Assembly: GCA_949287925.1 (NCBI GenBank)
Contig: CASEIR010000095.1
Coordinates: 1-37,022, forward strand
Direction of reading: 5' to 3'
Source of the DNA: an uncultured Lachnospiraceae bacterium
GTDB taxonomy: Bacteria; Bacillota; Clostridia; Lachnospirales; Lachnospiraceae
DNA length: 37,022 nt
The notes below the pieces were generated by a model. The model was not told the origin of the DNA, made no database searches, and saw only the letters and a program-made list of their open reading frames with translations. Positions 24,204 to 30,611 of this stretch are shown piece by piece. Positions within the stretch are counted from its first letter, which is position 1; every line of letters begins with the position of its first letter. Position numbers and translations under genes: made by a program.

Positions 24204-25574
24204 ATGGCGAAGAATAAAGAATATGCATTGTTTGAGATTACACCAGAGATCGAGCATTTTGCCCGTTTATGTGAAGAAAAGAATGCGATTGACAAAGAGC
24301 TGTATACGAAATACGAAGTCAAAAGAGGACTCCGTGACCTGAATGGAAAAGGCGTTCTGGCAGGTCTTACAAATATTTCTGACGTCTGTGCGAAAAAGAT
24401 CGTCAACGGGGAAGAAGTTCCTTGTGAAGGAAATCTGTATTACCGTGGATATAATATCAAAGATCTGGTGCAGGGATTCTTAAGCGCCAATCGTTATGGA
24501 TTTGAAGAAATCGCGTATTTGCTGCTGTTCGGGGAGCTTCCCACAGAAAAAGAGCTGGCAGTATTTCATGAAACTCTGGTGGAACGCAGAACTTTGCCGC
24601 CTACGTTTGTGCGGGACGTTATTATGAAGGCGCCCAGCCGGGATATGATGAACAGTTTGTCCCGGTCGATCCTGAATCTTTATTCTTATGATGCGAAAGC
24701 AGACGATACATCCATTCCGAATGTATTGCGTCAGTGCCTGAATCTGATCAGCCAGTTCCCTATGATGATGGTGTACGGATACCATGCATATAACTACCGC
24801 ATGGGCGACGATTTGTTTATCTATGCTCCGTCGCCGGAATTGTCTACGGCAGAAAACATTCTGATGATGCTCAGAGAAGACAGGAAGTACACGGATCTGG
24901 AAGCGAAGATTCTGGATATGGCGCTGGTATTACATATGGACCACGGCGGCGGTAATAACTCCACATTTACCACACATGTTGTAACGTCCTCCGGCACGGA
25001 CACCTATTCTACTATTGCGGCTGCCATGGCTTCTTTGAAGGGACCGAAACACGGGGGAGCCAATATTAAAGTCAGCCAGATGTTTGAAGACATGAAAGAG
25101 CGATTGACCGACTGGGAAGATCAGGATGCAGTCCGCAATTATCTGGAATTGCTGCTGGAGAAGAAGGCTTTTGACCAGAAGGGGCTGATCTATGGAATGG
25201 GTCATGCCATTTATTCTGTATCTGACCCAAGAGCGGACATCTTCAAGAAATTTGTAAAACAGCTGGCAAAGGAAAAGGGATGTGAGAAGGAGTATGCTCT
25301 CTATGAGATGGTGGAGCATATGGCGCCGGAAGTAATCGCTCAGAAGCGTAAGATCTATAAGGGAGTCAATGCAAATGTAGACTTCTATAGCGGTCTGGTA
25401 TACGATATGCTGGATCTGCCCCAGGCGTTGTATACGCCGATCTTTGCGGCGGCTCGTATCGTTGGATGGAGCGCGCACAGGCTGGAAGAGCTGAAGAATG
25501 TAGATAAAATCATCCGTCCGGCTTATAAGCCCCTGGCGGAACACAGAGATTATATTCAGATGGAAGACCGTTAA
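24204..25574 (+). CDS. gltA: Citrate synthase
   Basis: This enzyme condenses acetyl-CoA and oxaloacetate to citrate (456 aa). Catalytic regions are visible: LHMDHGGGNNSTFTTHVVTSS (first His), LKGPKHGGANIKVSQMFEDM, and GMGHAIYSVSDPRADIFKKF (second His). A C-terminal arginine lies in AARIVGWSAHRLEEL. The N-terminal extension before YYRGYNIKDL is typical of the long clostridial form. ATG 24204 is preferred over 24195 because AAAGGA lies 10 nt before it. No aconitase or isocitrate dehydrogenase is in the window. The lipase-like gene follows 2 nt after the stop. Confidence 0.96.
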   Translation: MAKNKEYALFEITPEIEHFARLCEEKNAIDKELYTKYEVKRGLRDLNGKGVLAGLTNISDVCAKKIVNGEEVPCEGNLYYRGYNIKDLVQGFLSANRYGFEEIAYLLLFGELPTEKELAVFHETLVERRTLPPTFVRDVIMKAPSRDMMNSLSRSILNLYSYDAKADDTSIPNVLRQCLNLISQFPMMMVYGYHAYNYRMGDDLFIYAPSPELSTAENILMMLREDRKYTDLEAKILDMALVLHMDHGGGNNSTFTTHVVTSSGTDTYSTIAAAMASLKGPKHGGANIKVSQMFEDMKERLTDWEDQDAVRNYLELLLEKKAFDQKGLIYGMGHAIYSVSDPRADIFKKFVKQLAKEKGCEKEYALYEMVEHMAPEVIAQKRKIYKGVNANVDFYSGLVYDMLDLPQALYTPIFAAARIVGWSAHRLEELKNVDKIIRPAYKPLAEHRDYIQMEDR

Positions 25575-25576
25575 AG

Positions 25577-26521
25577 ATGAGAAGAGAATTCTATTATCCG
25601 TCACTGGATAAAAAAACACAGATTCATGCAGTGGTCTGGAAACCGGCCGGAGAGATCCGGGGTATCCTGCAGATCTGTCACGGCATGGTAGAATATATCG
25701 GCCGGTATGAAGAATTTGCGGAATATCTGGCACAGAAAGGCTATGTAGTGGCCGGAAACGACCATCTGGGACACGGCGCTTCGGTGAGCGTCCCGGAAGA
25801 ATACGGGCATTTTCCAAAAGATGGAAACCGGTGCCTGATCGGAGACATCCATAAATTAAGAAAGATTCTGGAGAAGAAATATCCCGGGCGTCCTTATTAT
25901 ATGCTGGGACACAGCATGGGGTCTTACCTGCTTCGGGAGTACCTGCTTTATAAGGGGAACGGTCTGGCGGGAGCCATCATCATGGGAACCGGGCAGGAGC
26001 CTAGGATCAAACTGGACGCAGGCCAGGCGGTCTGCAGGATGATAGCGGCCGTAAAAGGATGGCATTACCGCAGCCGTCTGGTGAATGCTTTGTGCTTTGG
26101 CGGATACAACCGGCATTTCCGGAAAGGTCAAGGAAAGAGTACATGGCTGACTTCGGATGAGGAGATCTGCCAAAGATATGCAAGAGACCCTCTTTGCAGT
26201 TTTGTATTTACACTGAGAGCCTATGAACAGTTGATGCAGATCATTAAGATACTGGAACGTCCGGGAAGCGAGCAGAGAATTCCCAAGGATCTGCCGCTGC
26301 TGGTGGTGTCCGGCGCGGAAGATCCCGTAGGCGGATTTGGAAAAAATGTAAAGAAAGCTGTGCGGAGATATCAGAAAGCCGGCATTGCAGATGTAGAGTG
26401 TTTTCTGTACCCGGAAGACCGTCATGAAGTGCTCAATGAGAGAGACCGGGATAAGATCTATGAGGATCTGTACCGCTGGATAGAAAAGCATAATCATTTT
26501 GCTTCTGATATGAATGAATAA
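25577..26521 (+). CDS. Alpha/beta hydrolase, monoacylglycerol lipase-like
   Basis: This is a 314-aa serine hydrolase. The oxyanion-side motif QICHGMVEYIGRYEEFAEYLAQKG is the HGxxE/RY signature of the monoglyceride lipase/lysophospholipase group. The nucleophile elbow is GHSMG with Ser113. The acid is likely the Asp in VVSGAEDPVGGFG and the base His in YPEDRHEVLNE. There is no signal peptide, so it acts in the cytoplasm, probably on lipid or acyl esters. It starts 2 nt after the citrate synthase stop and is likely cotranscribed. It ends before a strong bidirectional terminator. Confidence 0.9.
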   Translation: MRREFYYPSLDKKTQIHAVVWKPAGEIRGILQICHGMVEYIGRYEEFAEYLAQKGYVVAGNDHLGHGASVSVPEEYGHFPKDGNRCLIGDIHKLRKILEKKYPGRPYYMLGHSMGSYLLREYLLYKGNGLAGAIIMGTGQEPRIKLDAGQAVCRMIAAVKGWHYRSRLVNALCFGGYNRHFRKGQGKSTWLTSDEEICQRYARDPLCSFVFTLRAYEQLMQIIKILERPGSEQRIPKDLPLLVVSGAEDPVGGFGKNVKKAVRRYQKAGIADVECFLYPEDRHEVLNERDRDKIYEDLYRWIEKHNHFASDMNE

Positions 26522-26575
26522 AATTTAGCATAAGCCTGTAAAAGAATCAGCAGTCAGTTCTTGATAGAAAAAATG

Positions 26576-26619
26576 AAAAATGCAGACAAATATCTCCGAA
26601 GATATTTGCCTGCATTTTT
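26576..26619. terminator. Bidirectional terminator
   Basis: A 20-bp stem with one mismatch (AAAAATGCAGACAAATATCT with its complement at 26600-26619), a CCGA loop, A run on the left and T run on the right. It separates the plus-strand hydrolase from the minus-strand DtxR gene and can serve both. Confidence 0.92.
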
Positions 26620-26620
26620 A

Positions 26621-26974
26621 TTATTTAATGTGATTTTTGATTGCTTCGAAGCTTTCAGGACTGATGATATGTTCCATCAGACAGGCGTCCCGGACAGCTA
26701 TTTCCGGATCTACCCCCAGGCGTTCCAGCCAGGAGGAAAGGAGCGTATGCCGTTCGTAAATCTGTTCTGCAATGGCTTTTCCGGAATCTGTCAGATGGAT
26801 GTATCCTTCCGGAGATACAGTAATGTGACCGCTTGTCCGGAGCTTCTTCATCGCGACACTGACGCTGGGTTTCTTAAAATCCAACTCCGTTGCAACATCG
26901 ACGGAACGGACAACTGGAAGCTTTTTACTCAGGACCAGTATGGTTTCCAGATAGTTTTCACCGGATGAATTCAA
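26621..26974 (-). CDS. DtxR/MntR-family metal-dependent repressor (short form)
   Basis: This is a 117-aa regulator. A winged helix is at about 1-62 (NYLETILVLSKKLPVVRSVDVATELDFKKPSVSVAMKKLRTSGHI). A metal-binding/dimerisation domain is at about 66-117, with the typical ERHTLLSSWLERLGV and ACLMEHIISPESFEAI. The third SH3-like domain of DtxR is absent, as in MntR-size proteins. TTG 26974 is the start, with GGTGG about 9 nt upstream. It is divergent from feoA-feoB, whose promoters carry matching palindromes, so it is probably their Fe(II)-dependent repressor. That the metal is iron is inferred from the neighbours. Confidence 0.92.
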   Translation of the reverse strand: MNSSGENYLETILVLSKKLPVVRSVDVATELDFKKPSVSVAMKKLRTSGHITVSPEGYIHLTDSGKAIAEQIYERHTLLSSWLERLGVDPEIAVRDACLMEHIISPESFEAIKNHIK

Positions 26975-27014
26975 GTATAATCACCACCTTATTTATGTTT
27001 CCACAATTTCTATT

Positions 27015-27044
27015 ATTGTATCACAATCAGACTGATTCAGCCAA
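27015..27044 (-). promoter_or_regulatory. Promoter of the DtxR-family gene
   Basis: Read on the minus strand: TTGGCT (27044-27039), an 18-bp spacer, and TACAAT (27020-27015). It lies about 40 nt before the TTG start. No copy of the feo palindrome overlaps it. Confidence 0.5.
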
Positions 27045-27081
27045 TCCCTAAAATAAAAGGTAAAATAGTCCAAAATAGTTA

Positions 27082-27113
27082 TTGACATCTACTGGGAGTT
27101 AGCATATACTAAC
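27082..27113 (+). promoter_or_regulatory. feoA promoter with overlapping palindromic operator
   Basis: TTGACA (27082-27087), a 17-bp spacer and TATACT (27105-27110) form a near-consensus promoter. GTTAG-CATATA-CTAAC (27098-27113) is a palindrome that covers the -10 box. A metal-loaded DtxR-type dimer bound here would block polymerase. A second copy precedes feoB. Confidence 0.8.
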
Positions 27114-27178
27114 ATCGTAATAACCAGTTTCGATAATTAATAGATAACAGAAGAAATGAAGAAAAAGGAGTGTGAAGT

Positions 27179-27391
27179 ATGAATCTGCTGGATGCGAAAG
27201 AAGGAGAAGAATATACCGTCAAACAGATCGCAACGGACGATGAAGAATTGACAGCCTTTTTATTTTCCTTGGGATGCTACAGCGGAGAGCCGATTACGGT
27301 AATTTCCCATCTAAAAGGCGGATGTGTAGTATCGATTAAGGATGGACGTTATAACATGGATACTGATTTAGCGAAAGCTATTTCAATATAA
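27179..27391 (+). CDS. feoA: Ferrous iron transport protein A
   Basis: This is a 70-aa SH3-like cytoplasmic protein that supports FeoB-mediated Fe(II) uptake. The sequence EGEEYTVKQIATDDEELTAFLFSLGCYSGEPITVISHLKGGCVVSIKDGRYNMDTDLAKAI follows the FeoA pattern: the central LxxLG-like segment, the I-T-V strand and the final D...A..I signature. Start: ATG after AAAAAGGAGTGTGAAGT. A terminator hairpin directly follows the stop, so feoB may be made at a lower or separately controlled level. Confidence 0.92.
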   Translation: MNLLDAKEGEEYTVKQIATDDEELTAFLFSLGCYSGEPITVISHLKGGCVVSIKDGRYNMDTDLAKAISI

Positions 27392-27417
27392 ATAGTGATC
27401 TAAATCGCTATTTTTTT
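27391..27417 (+). terminator. Terminator between feoA and feoB
   Basis: AATAGTGAT (27391-27399), a CTAA loop and ATCGCTATT (27404-27412) form a 9-bp stem with one G-U pair, followed by T residues to 27417. The left arm begins within the feoA stop codon. Confidence 0.8.
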
Positions 27418-27420
27418 AGG

Positions 27421-27461
27421 CATTAGTTAGCATGTACTAATGGCAATTAGATATGTATAAC
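27421..27461 (+). promoter_or_regulatory. Second palindromic operator, before feoB
   Basis: TTAGCATGTACTAA (27427-27440) matches the feoA operator core TTAGCATATACTAA at 13 of 14 positions. It is nested in a wider CATTAG/CTAATG inverted repeat (27421-27442). A possible -10, TATAAC, is at 27456-27461, but no good -35 is apparent, so a separate feoB promoter is uncertain. Confidence 0.65.
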
Positions 27462-27487
27462 ATAGTGGGAAAAGAGGAGGTAACAGT

Positions 27488-29494
27488 ATGAGGATTGCAT
27501 TTGCGGGGAATCCCAACAGCGGGAAGACGACTATGTACAATGTGCTGACCGGCAGAAATGAACGTGTCGGAAACTGGGCCGGTGTAACGGTGGAGAGAAA
27601 GGAAAGTCCGATTAAGAAAATCTATTGCAGCGCAGGGGAGGATCTGGTGGCGGTAGATCTTCCGGGAGCATATTCCATGTCGCCTTTTACATCGGAGGAG
27701 AGCATAACCAGTGGGTATGTCAAGCATGAAAATCCGGATGTGATCGTCAATATCGTGGATGCTGCAAATCTGAGCAGAAGCCTGTTTTTTACCACGCAGC
27801 TTCTGGAACTGGGGATACCTGTGGTGGTAGCGCTTAACAAAAGCGATATTGTTGATAAGAAGAAAACAATTATCGATGAAAAGCTGCTTTCTGAAAAACT
27901 GGGCTGTCCGGTTATCAGAACCGTATCTACGGCTTCCGGGCACAACGATCTGAAAGAGGTTGTGAGGGCGGCTGCATCTTTAAAAGGACAGAAACAGGAA
28001 GCGCCATATGTACAGGAGGAGATTAACCTGAAGGATAAAGGCGCGGTGGAAGCCGCCGACCGGAAACGGTTTGAGTTTGTCAACAGAATTGTGAAGCAGG
28101 TAGAGAAGCGGGTCGTTTTTACGAAGGACAAAAATATACAGGATAAGATCGACAGTGTGATCACCCATAAGATTGTCGGTATCCCTATATTTGCAGCAGT
28201 TATCTTCCTGGTATTCTACATATCCCAGACGACGCTTGGAACCTGGATTGCAGACTGGCTGGTTGCGTGGATCGAGACGTTCCAGGGGTGGGCCGGTGCT
28301 CAGATGGAAAATGCCAATCCGCTGCTGTCGGCTCTTTTGGTAGACGGGATTATCGGCGGCGTAGGAGCGGTGATTGGCTTCCTGCCGTTGGTCATGGTGA
28401 TGTATTTCCTGATCGCGCTGCTGGAAGACTGTGGCTATATGGCGCGGGCCACGGTAGTATTGGATCCGATTTTTAAAAGGGTGGGACTTTCTGGAAAGTC
28501 CGTTATTCCAATGGTGATCGGTACCGGATGTGCAATTCCCGGAGTTATGGCCTGCCGGACTATCCGAAATGAGAGAGAACGGAGAACGACAGCCATGCTG
28601 ACGCCATTCATGCCCTGCGGAGCAAAGATTCCGGTGATTGCATTATTTGCCGGCGCATTTTTTTCGGACGCCTGGTGGGTATCTGCAACCATGTACCTGG
28701 TGGGGATACTGCTGGTGTTGCTGGGGGCATTGCTGGTCAAGAAGGTGACCGGACAGAAATACAGGAAATCTTTTTTTATCATTGAGCTGCCGGAATACAA
28801 AATTCCCAGCCTGAAGCGTGCGTGCGCGTCCATGCTGGAACGAGGCAAGGCATATATTATAAAGGCGGGAACCATCATCCTTGTCTGCAATACAGCAGTA
28901 CAGATCATGCAGAGCTTTAACTGGAAATTCCAGGCGGTAGAAGCAGGCGCGGAGAGTACATCGATCCTGGCATCCATTGCTCATCCATTCGCATTCCTGT
29001 TCATTCCTCTGGGATTCGGGGTATGGCAGCTGGCAGCGGCGGCTGTGACCGGATTTATAGCAAAGGAAAATGTGGTGGGAACACTAGCTGTTGTCTATGG
29101 GGTTACGAACCTGATCGATCCGGATGAATTCGAACTGATCGGAAGCGGAAGCGAAGTGGCATCGATTATGGCATTGACAAAAGTAGCGGCGTTGGCCTAT
29201 CTGATGTTTAACCTCTATACGCCGCCTTGCTTTGCGGCTCTGGGGGCGATGAATTCAGAGATGAAGAGCAGTAAATGGCTGTTGGGTGGAATCTGTCTGC
29301 AGCTGGCGACGGGATATACGGTTGCCTTCCTGGTATATCAGATCGGTACGCTGATTACTACCGGAGCTTTTGGAACCGGATTTGTGCCCGGACTCATCGC
29401 GGTTCTCGTATTTGCGTTGATTATTCTGTGGAGAATCCGTAAGTCTGATAGAGAATTTGCAGCGGAATATGGCCTGCATTCGGCGGCGTCATAA
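27488..29494 (+). CDS. feoB: Ferrous iron transporter B
   Basis: This is the Fe(II) permease of the membrane, fused to a GTPase domain (668 aa). G-protein motifs: G1 GNPNSGKT (7-14), a G2-region Thr in NWAGVTVERK, G3 DLPG, and G4 NKSD. The helical spacer domain spans about 165-220. About eight or more membrane segments follow, in the two FeoB repeats (FLPLVMVMYFLIALLEDCGYMARAT; VIGTGCAIPGVMACRTI; GFGVWQLAAAAVTGFIAKENVVGTL). ATG 27488 follows AGAGGAGGTAACAGT. It is flanked by feoA and a Cys-rich partner and probably repressed by the DtxR protein. Confidence 0.97.
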   Translation: MRIAFAGNPNSGKTTMYNVLTGRNERVGNWAGVTVERKESPIKKIYCSAGEDLVAVDLPGAYSMSPFTSEESITSGYVKHENPDVIVNIVDAANLSRSLFFTTQLLELGIPVVVALNKSDIVDKKKTIIDEKLLSEKLGCPVIRTVSTASGHNDLKEVVRAAASLKGQKQEAPYVQEEINLKDKGAVEAADRKRFEFVNRIVKQVEKRVVFTKDKNIQDKIDSVITHKIVGIPIFAAVIFLVFYISQTTLGTWIADWLVAWIETFQGWAGAQMENANPLLSALLVDGIIGGVGAVIGFLPLVMVMYFLIALLEDCGYMARATVVLDPIFKRVGLSGKSVIPMVIGTGCAIPGVMACRTIRNERERRTTAMLTPFMPCGAKIPVIALFAGAFFSDAWWVSATMYLVGILLVLLGALLVKKVTGQKYRKSFFIIELPEYKIPSLKRACASMLERGKAYIIKAGTIILVCNTAVQIMQSFNWKFQAVEAGAESTSILASIAHPFAFLFIPLGFGVWQLAAAAVTGFIAKENVVGTLAVVYGVTNLIDPDEFELIGSGSEVASIMALTKVAALAYLMFNLYTPPCFAALGAMNSEMKSSKWLLGGICLQLATGYTVAFLVYQIGTLITTGAFGTGFVPGLIAVLVFALIILWRIRKSDREFAAEYGLHSAAS

Positions 29495-29528
29495 AAGGGA
29501 ACCGTTGATTAGAACAAAAATTATCTGA

Positions 29529-29562
29529 CCGGCAGTTATGACATTTATGTCATGACTGCCGG
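29529..29562 (+). other. Hairpin between feoB and the Cys-rich gene
   Basis: A 15-bp stem (29529-29543 with 29548-29562, one G-U pair) closes a TTTA loop. There is no T tract, so termination is unlikely. The centre ATGACATTTATGTCAT is itself a palindrome. It may stabilise or process the mRNA, or bind protein. Confidence 0.7.
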
Positions 29563-29585
29563 CGAATGAGAAGGAGATGCAATAT

Positions 29586-29759
29586 ATGGGAAATGTAATT
29601 GCCGTGATTATTCTGGCTCTGCTGGTCGGCGGAGCGGTTTTCTATTTGATCCGGGCAAAAAAGCGGGGAGTCAAATGCGTAGGATGTCCGGCGTGCGGCG
29701 GCTGTTGTTCCTGCGGGACAAAAAACGAGTCTTTTCATCATGAGGATGGAAATTTGTGA
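29586..29759 (+). CDS. FeoB-associated Cys-rich membrane protein
   Basis: This is a 57-aa protein with one membrane helix (about 3-23, NVIAVIILALLVGGAVFYLI), a basic stop-transfer (RAKKRG) and a cytoplasmic Cys cluster VKCVGCPACGGCCSCG. This is the layout of the small protein family regularly found after feoB in Firmicutes. The cysteines could hold iron or an Fe-S cluster, or act as a redox switch, but the function is not established. ATG 29586 is preferred to 29577 because AAGGAG abuts the latter and is 9 nt from the former. Copy R4 of the repeat family starts immediately after the stop. Confidence 0.9.
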   Translation: MGNVIAVIILALLVGGAVFYLIRAKKRGVKCVGCPACGGCCSCGTKNESFHHEDGNL

Positions 29760-29790
29760 TTGGGGACGTAGCATTATCACCTGTCCCCAA
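29760..29790. repeat. Related palindromic repeat, copy R4
   Basis: TTGGGGACGTAGCATTATCA followed by CCTGTCCCCAA: the outer TTGGGGAC and GTCCCCAA arms match R1-R3, but the interior is different. Its reverse complement (GGGGACAGGTG...CTACGT) resembles 21635-21652 beside R2. It begins directly after the stop of the Cys-rich gene. Confidence 0.75.
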
Positions 29791-29807
29791 TCAACAGAGA
29801 ACAGCGA

Positions 29808-29837
29808 AAACCCGTTAACCTTCCGGCTAACGGGTTT
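29808..29837. terminator. Terminator of the feo operon
   Basis: AAACCCGTTA (29808-29817) pairs with TAACGGGTTT (29828-29837). The downstream sequence CGTTGTTGTTAT is T-rich but interrupted. It is well placed to end the feo transcript. Confidence 0.75.
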
Positions 29838-30062
29838 CGTTGTTGTTATAGCTATCTAAAGGAATGAGAGTAAAGTATATGCCGCAGAATTTCTTCTGCG
29901 GTATTGTACTTTATGAGGGGGGAGATAGTTTTATTAACTATCTGTATTTAGTATATGAAACAAATATGTCTAAAGTATGTTGAATCTATAAAAGAATTAG
30001 AAAATTTCTTAAGCAGAACTTAAGAAGTCATAAAAAGGTGCAGGATAGATCTGACATCCAGT
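29838..30062. other. Gene-free region with inverted repeats
   Basis: I see no gene here. A long imperfect hairpin spans 29871-29913: TAAAGTA and TGCCGCAGAA pair with TTCTGCGGTA and TACTTTA around TTTC. It is enclosed by CTATCT (29852-29857) and AGATAG (29923-29928). Further right, TTCTTAAG-CAGAA-CTTAAGAA (30006-30026) is a perfect inverted repeat whose two CTTAAG cores are 11 bp apart. A 22-codon frame from ATG 29955 has no ribosome site and is not called. Confidence 0.7.
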
Positions 30063-30389
30063 TCATTTTTTCAAATATGCGGTTAATATATCCAGAAATT
30101 CTCCGGAAGTAGGACGTGTGTGTATAGGCCGCAGGGCGATCTCCTGGAGAAGTGTTATGTTGCCGCGTTCCCAGCAGACTTTGACAACGGTGCGGATATC
30201 CCGTTCTACGCTGCTGCTGGAAGTATGAAAATATTTTGCAATCTGGGGATAGAGAAGCTTGCTGACGGACAGGAGATAATCTTCATCAATCAGACACAGC
30301 CGGATCCCGTAATTCAGATATCGATAACCGCGGTAGGTTGCCCCGATGCCCAGGGAGCGTAACAGGCGTTCGATTTCTTTTTCATTCAT
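30063..30389 (-). CDS. Stand-alone Spo0A-type DNA-binding domain protein
   Basis: This 108-aa protein corresponds to only the C-terminal DNA-binding domain of Spo0A, with no receiver. The stretch LRSLGIGATYRGYRYLNYGIRL...LLSVSKLLYPQIAKYFHTSSSSVERDIRTVVKVCWERGNI...RPTSGEFLDILTAYL follows the Spo0A C-domain throughout. The recognition helix keeps the VER..IR residues that contact the 0A box. Without a receiver it cannot be phosphorylated, so it may be constitutive or compete with Spo0A. ATG 30389 is preferred to 30395 because AGGAA abuts the latter. It diverges from a two-component pair, with three 0A-like boxes between them. Confidence 0.9.
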   Translation of the reverse strand: MNEKEIERLLRSLGIGATYRGYRYLNYGIRLCLIDEDYLLSVSKLLYPQIAKYFHTSSSSVERDIRTVVKVCWERGNITLLQEIALRPIHTRPTSGEFLDILTAYLKK

Positions 30390-30426
30390 ATTCATTTCCT
30401 CAAAACATCACCCTACAGAGAAACAT

Positions 30427-30449
30427 TAGCATGCCACGATGCTATTATA
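30427..30449 (-). promoter_or_regulatory. Possible promoter of the Spo0A-like gene
   Basis: A minus-strand TATAAT lies at 30449-30444; no good -35 is visible. An inverted repeat TAGCAT-GCCACG-ATGCTA (30427-30444) covers the expected start point and may be an operator. Confidence 0.4.
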
Positions 30450-30495
30450 TCGAATTATTTTAGAAAGAACGATTTGTAAACAAAAATGCCATATG

Positions 30496-30522
30496 TTCGA
30501 TAATAATCGATAGATTTCGACA
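30496..30522. promoter_or_regulatory. Three tandem 0A-box-like sites at 10-bp steps
   Basis: TTCGATA (30496-30502), ATCGATA (30506-30512) and TTCGACA (30516-30522) begin exactly 10 bp apart. On the minus strand the last is TGTCGAA, a perfect match to the Spo0A box TGNCGAA; the others match at 6 and 5 of 7 positions. Spo0A binds adjacent boxes with this spacing as tandem dimers. They lie between the Spo0A-like gene and the response regulator gene. Confidence 0.7.
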
Positions 30523-30538
30523 GTGGGATTTCATAATA

Positions 30539-30592
30539 TCTTAAGAATTTTCAATGGAGGCTCTTAAAAATTCTCTGATATTCTTGTATAGT
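30539..30592 (+). promoter_or_regulatory. Promoter and direct repeats of the second two-component operon
   Basis: TTAAAA (30564-30569), a 17-bp spacer and TATAGT (30587-30592) form a plausible promoter. Two similar 14-mers, TCTTAAGAATTTTC (30539-30552) and TCTTAAAAATTCTC (30562-30575), are 23 bp apart, and the second overlaps the -35. They may be autoregulatory sites for the OmpR-type regulator encoded downstream. Confidence 0.5.
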
Positions 30593-30611
30593 AAACAAGG
30601 AGGTGGATAAG

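Noticed and set aside
29955-30023. 22-codon frame (MKQICLKYVESIKELENFL...) on the plus strand
   Set aside because: No ribosome binding site, no recognisable domain, and it overlaps the inverted repeat at 30006-30026.
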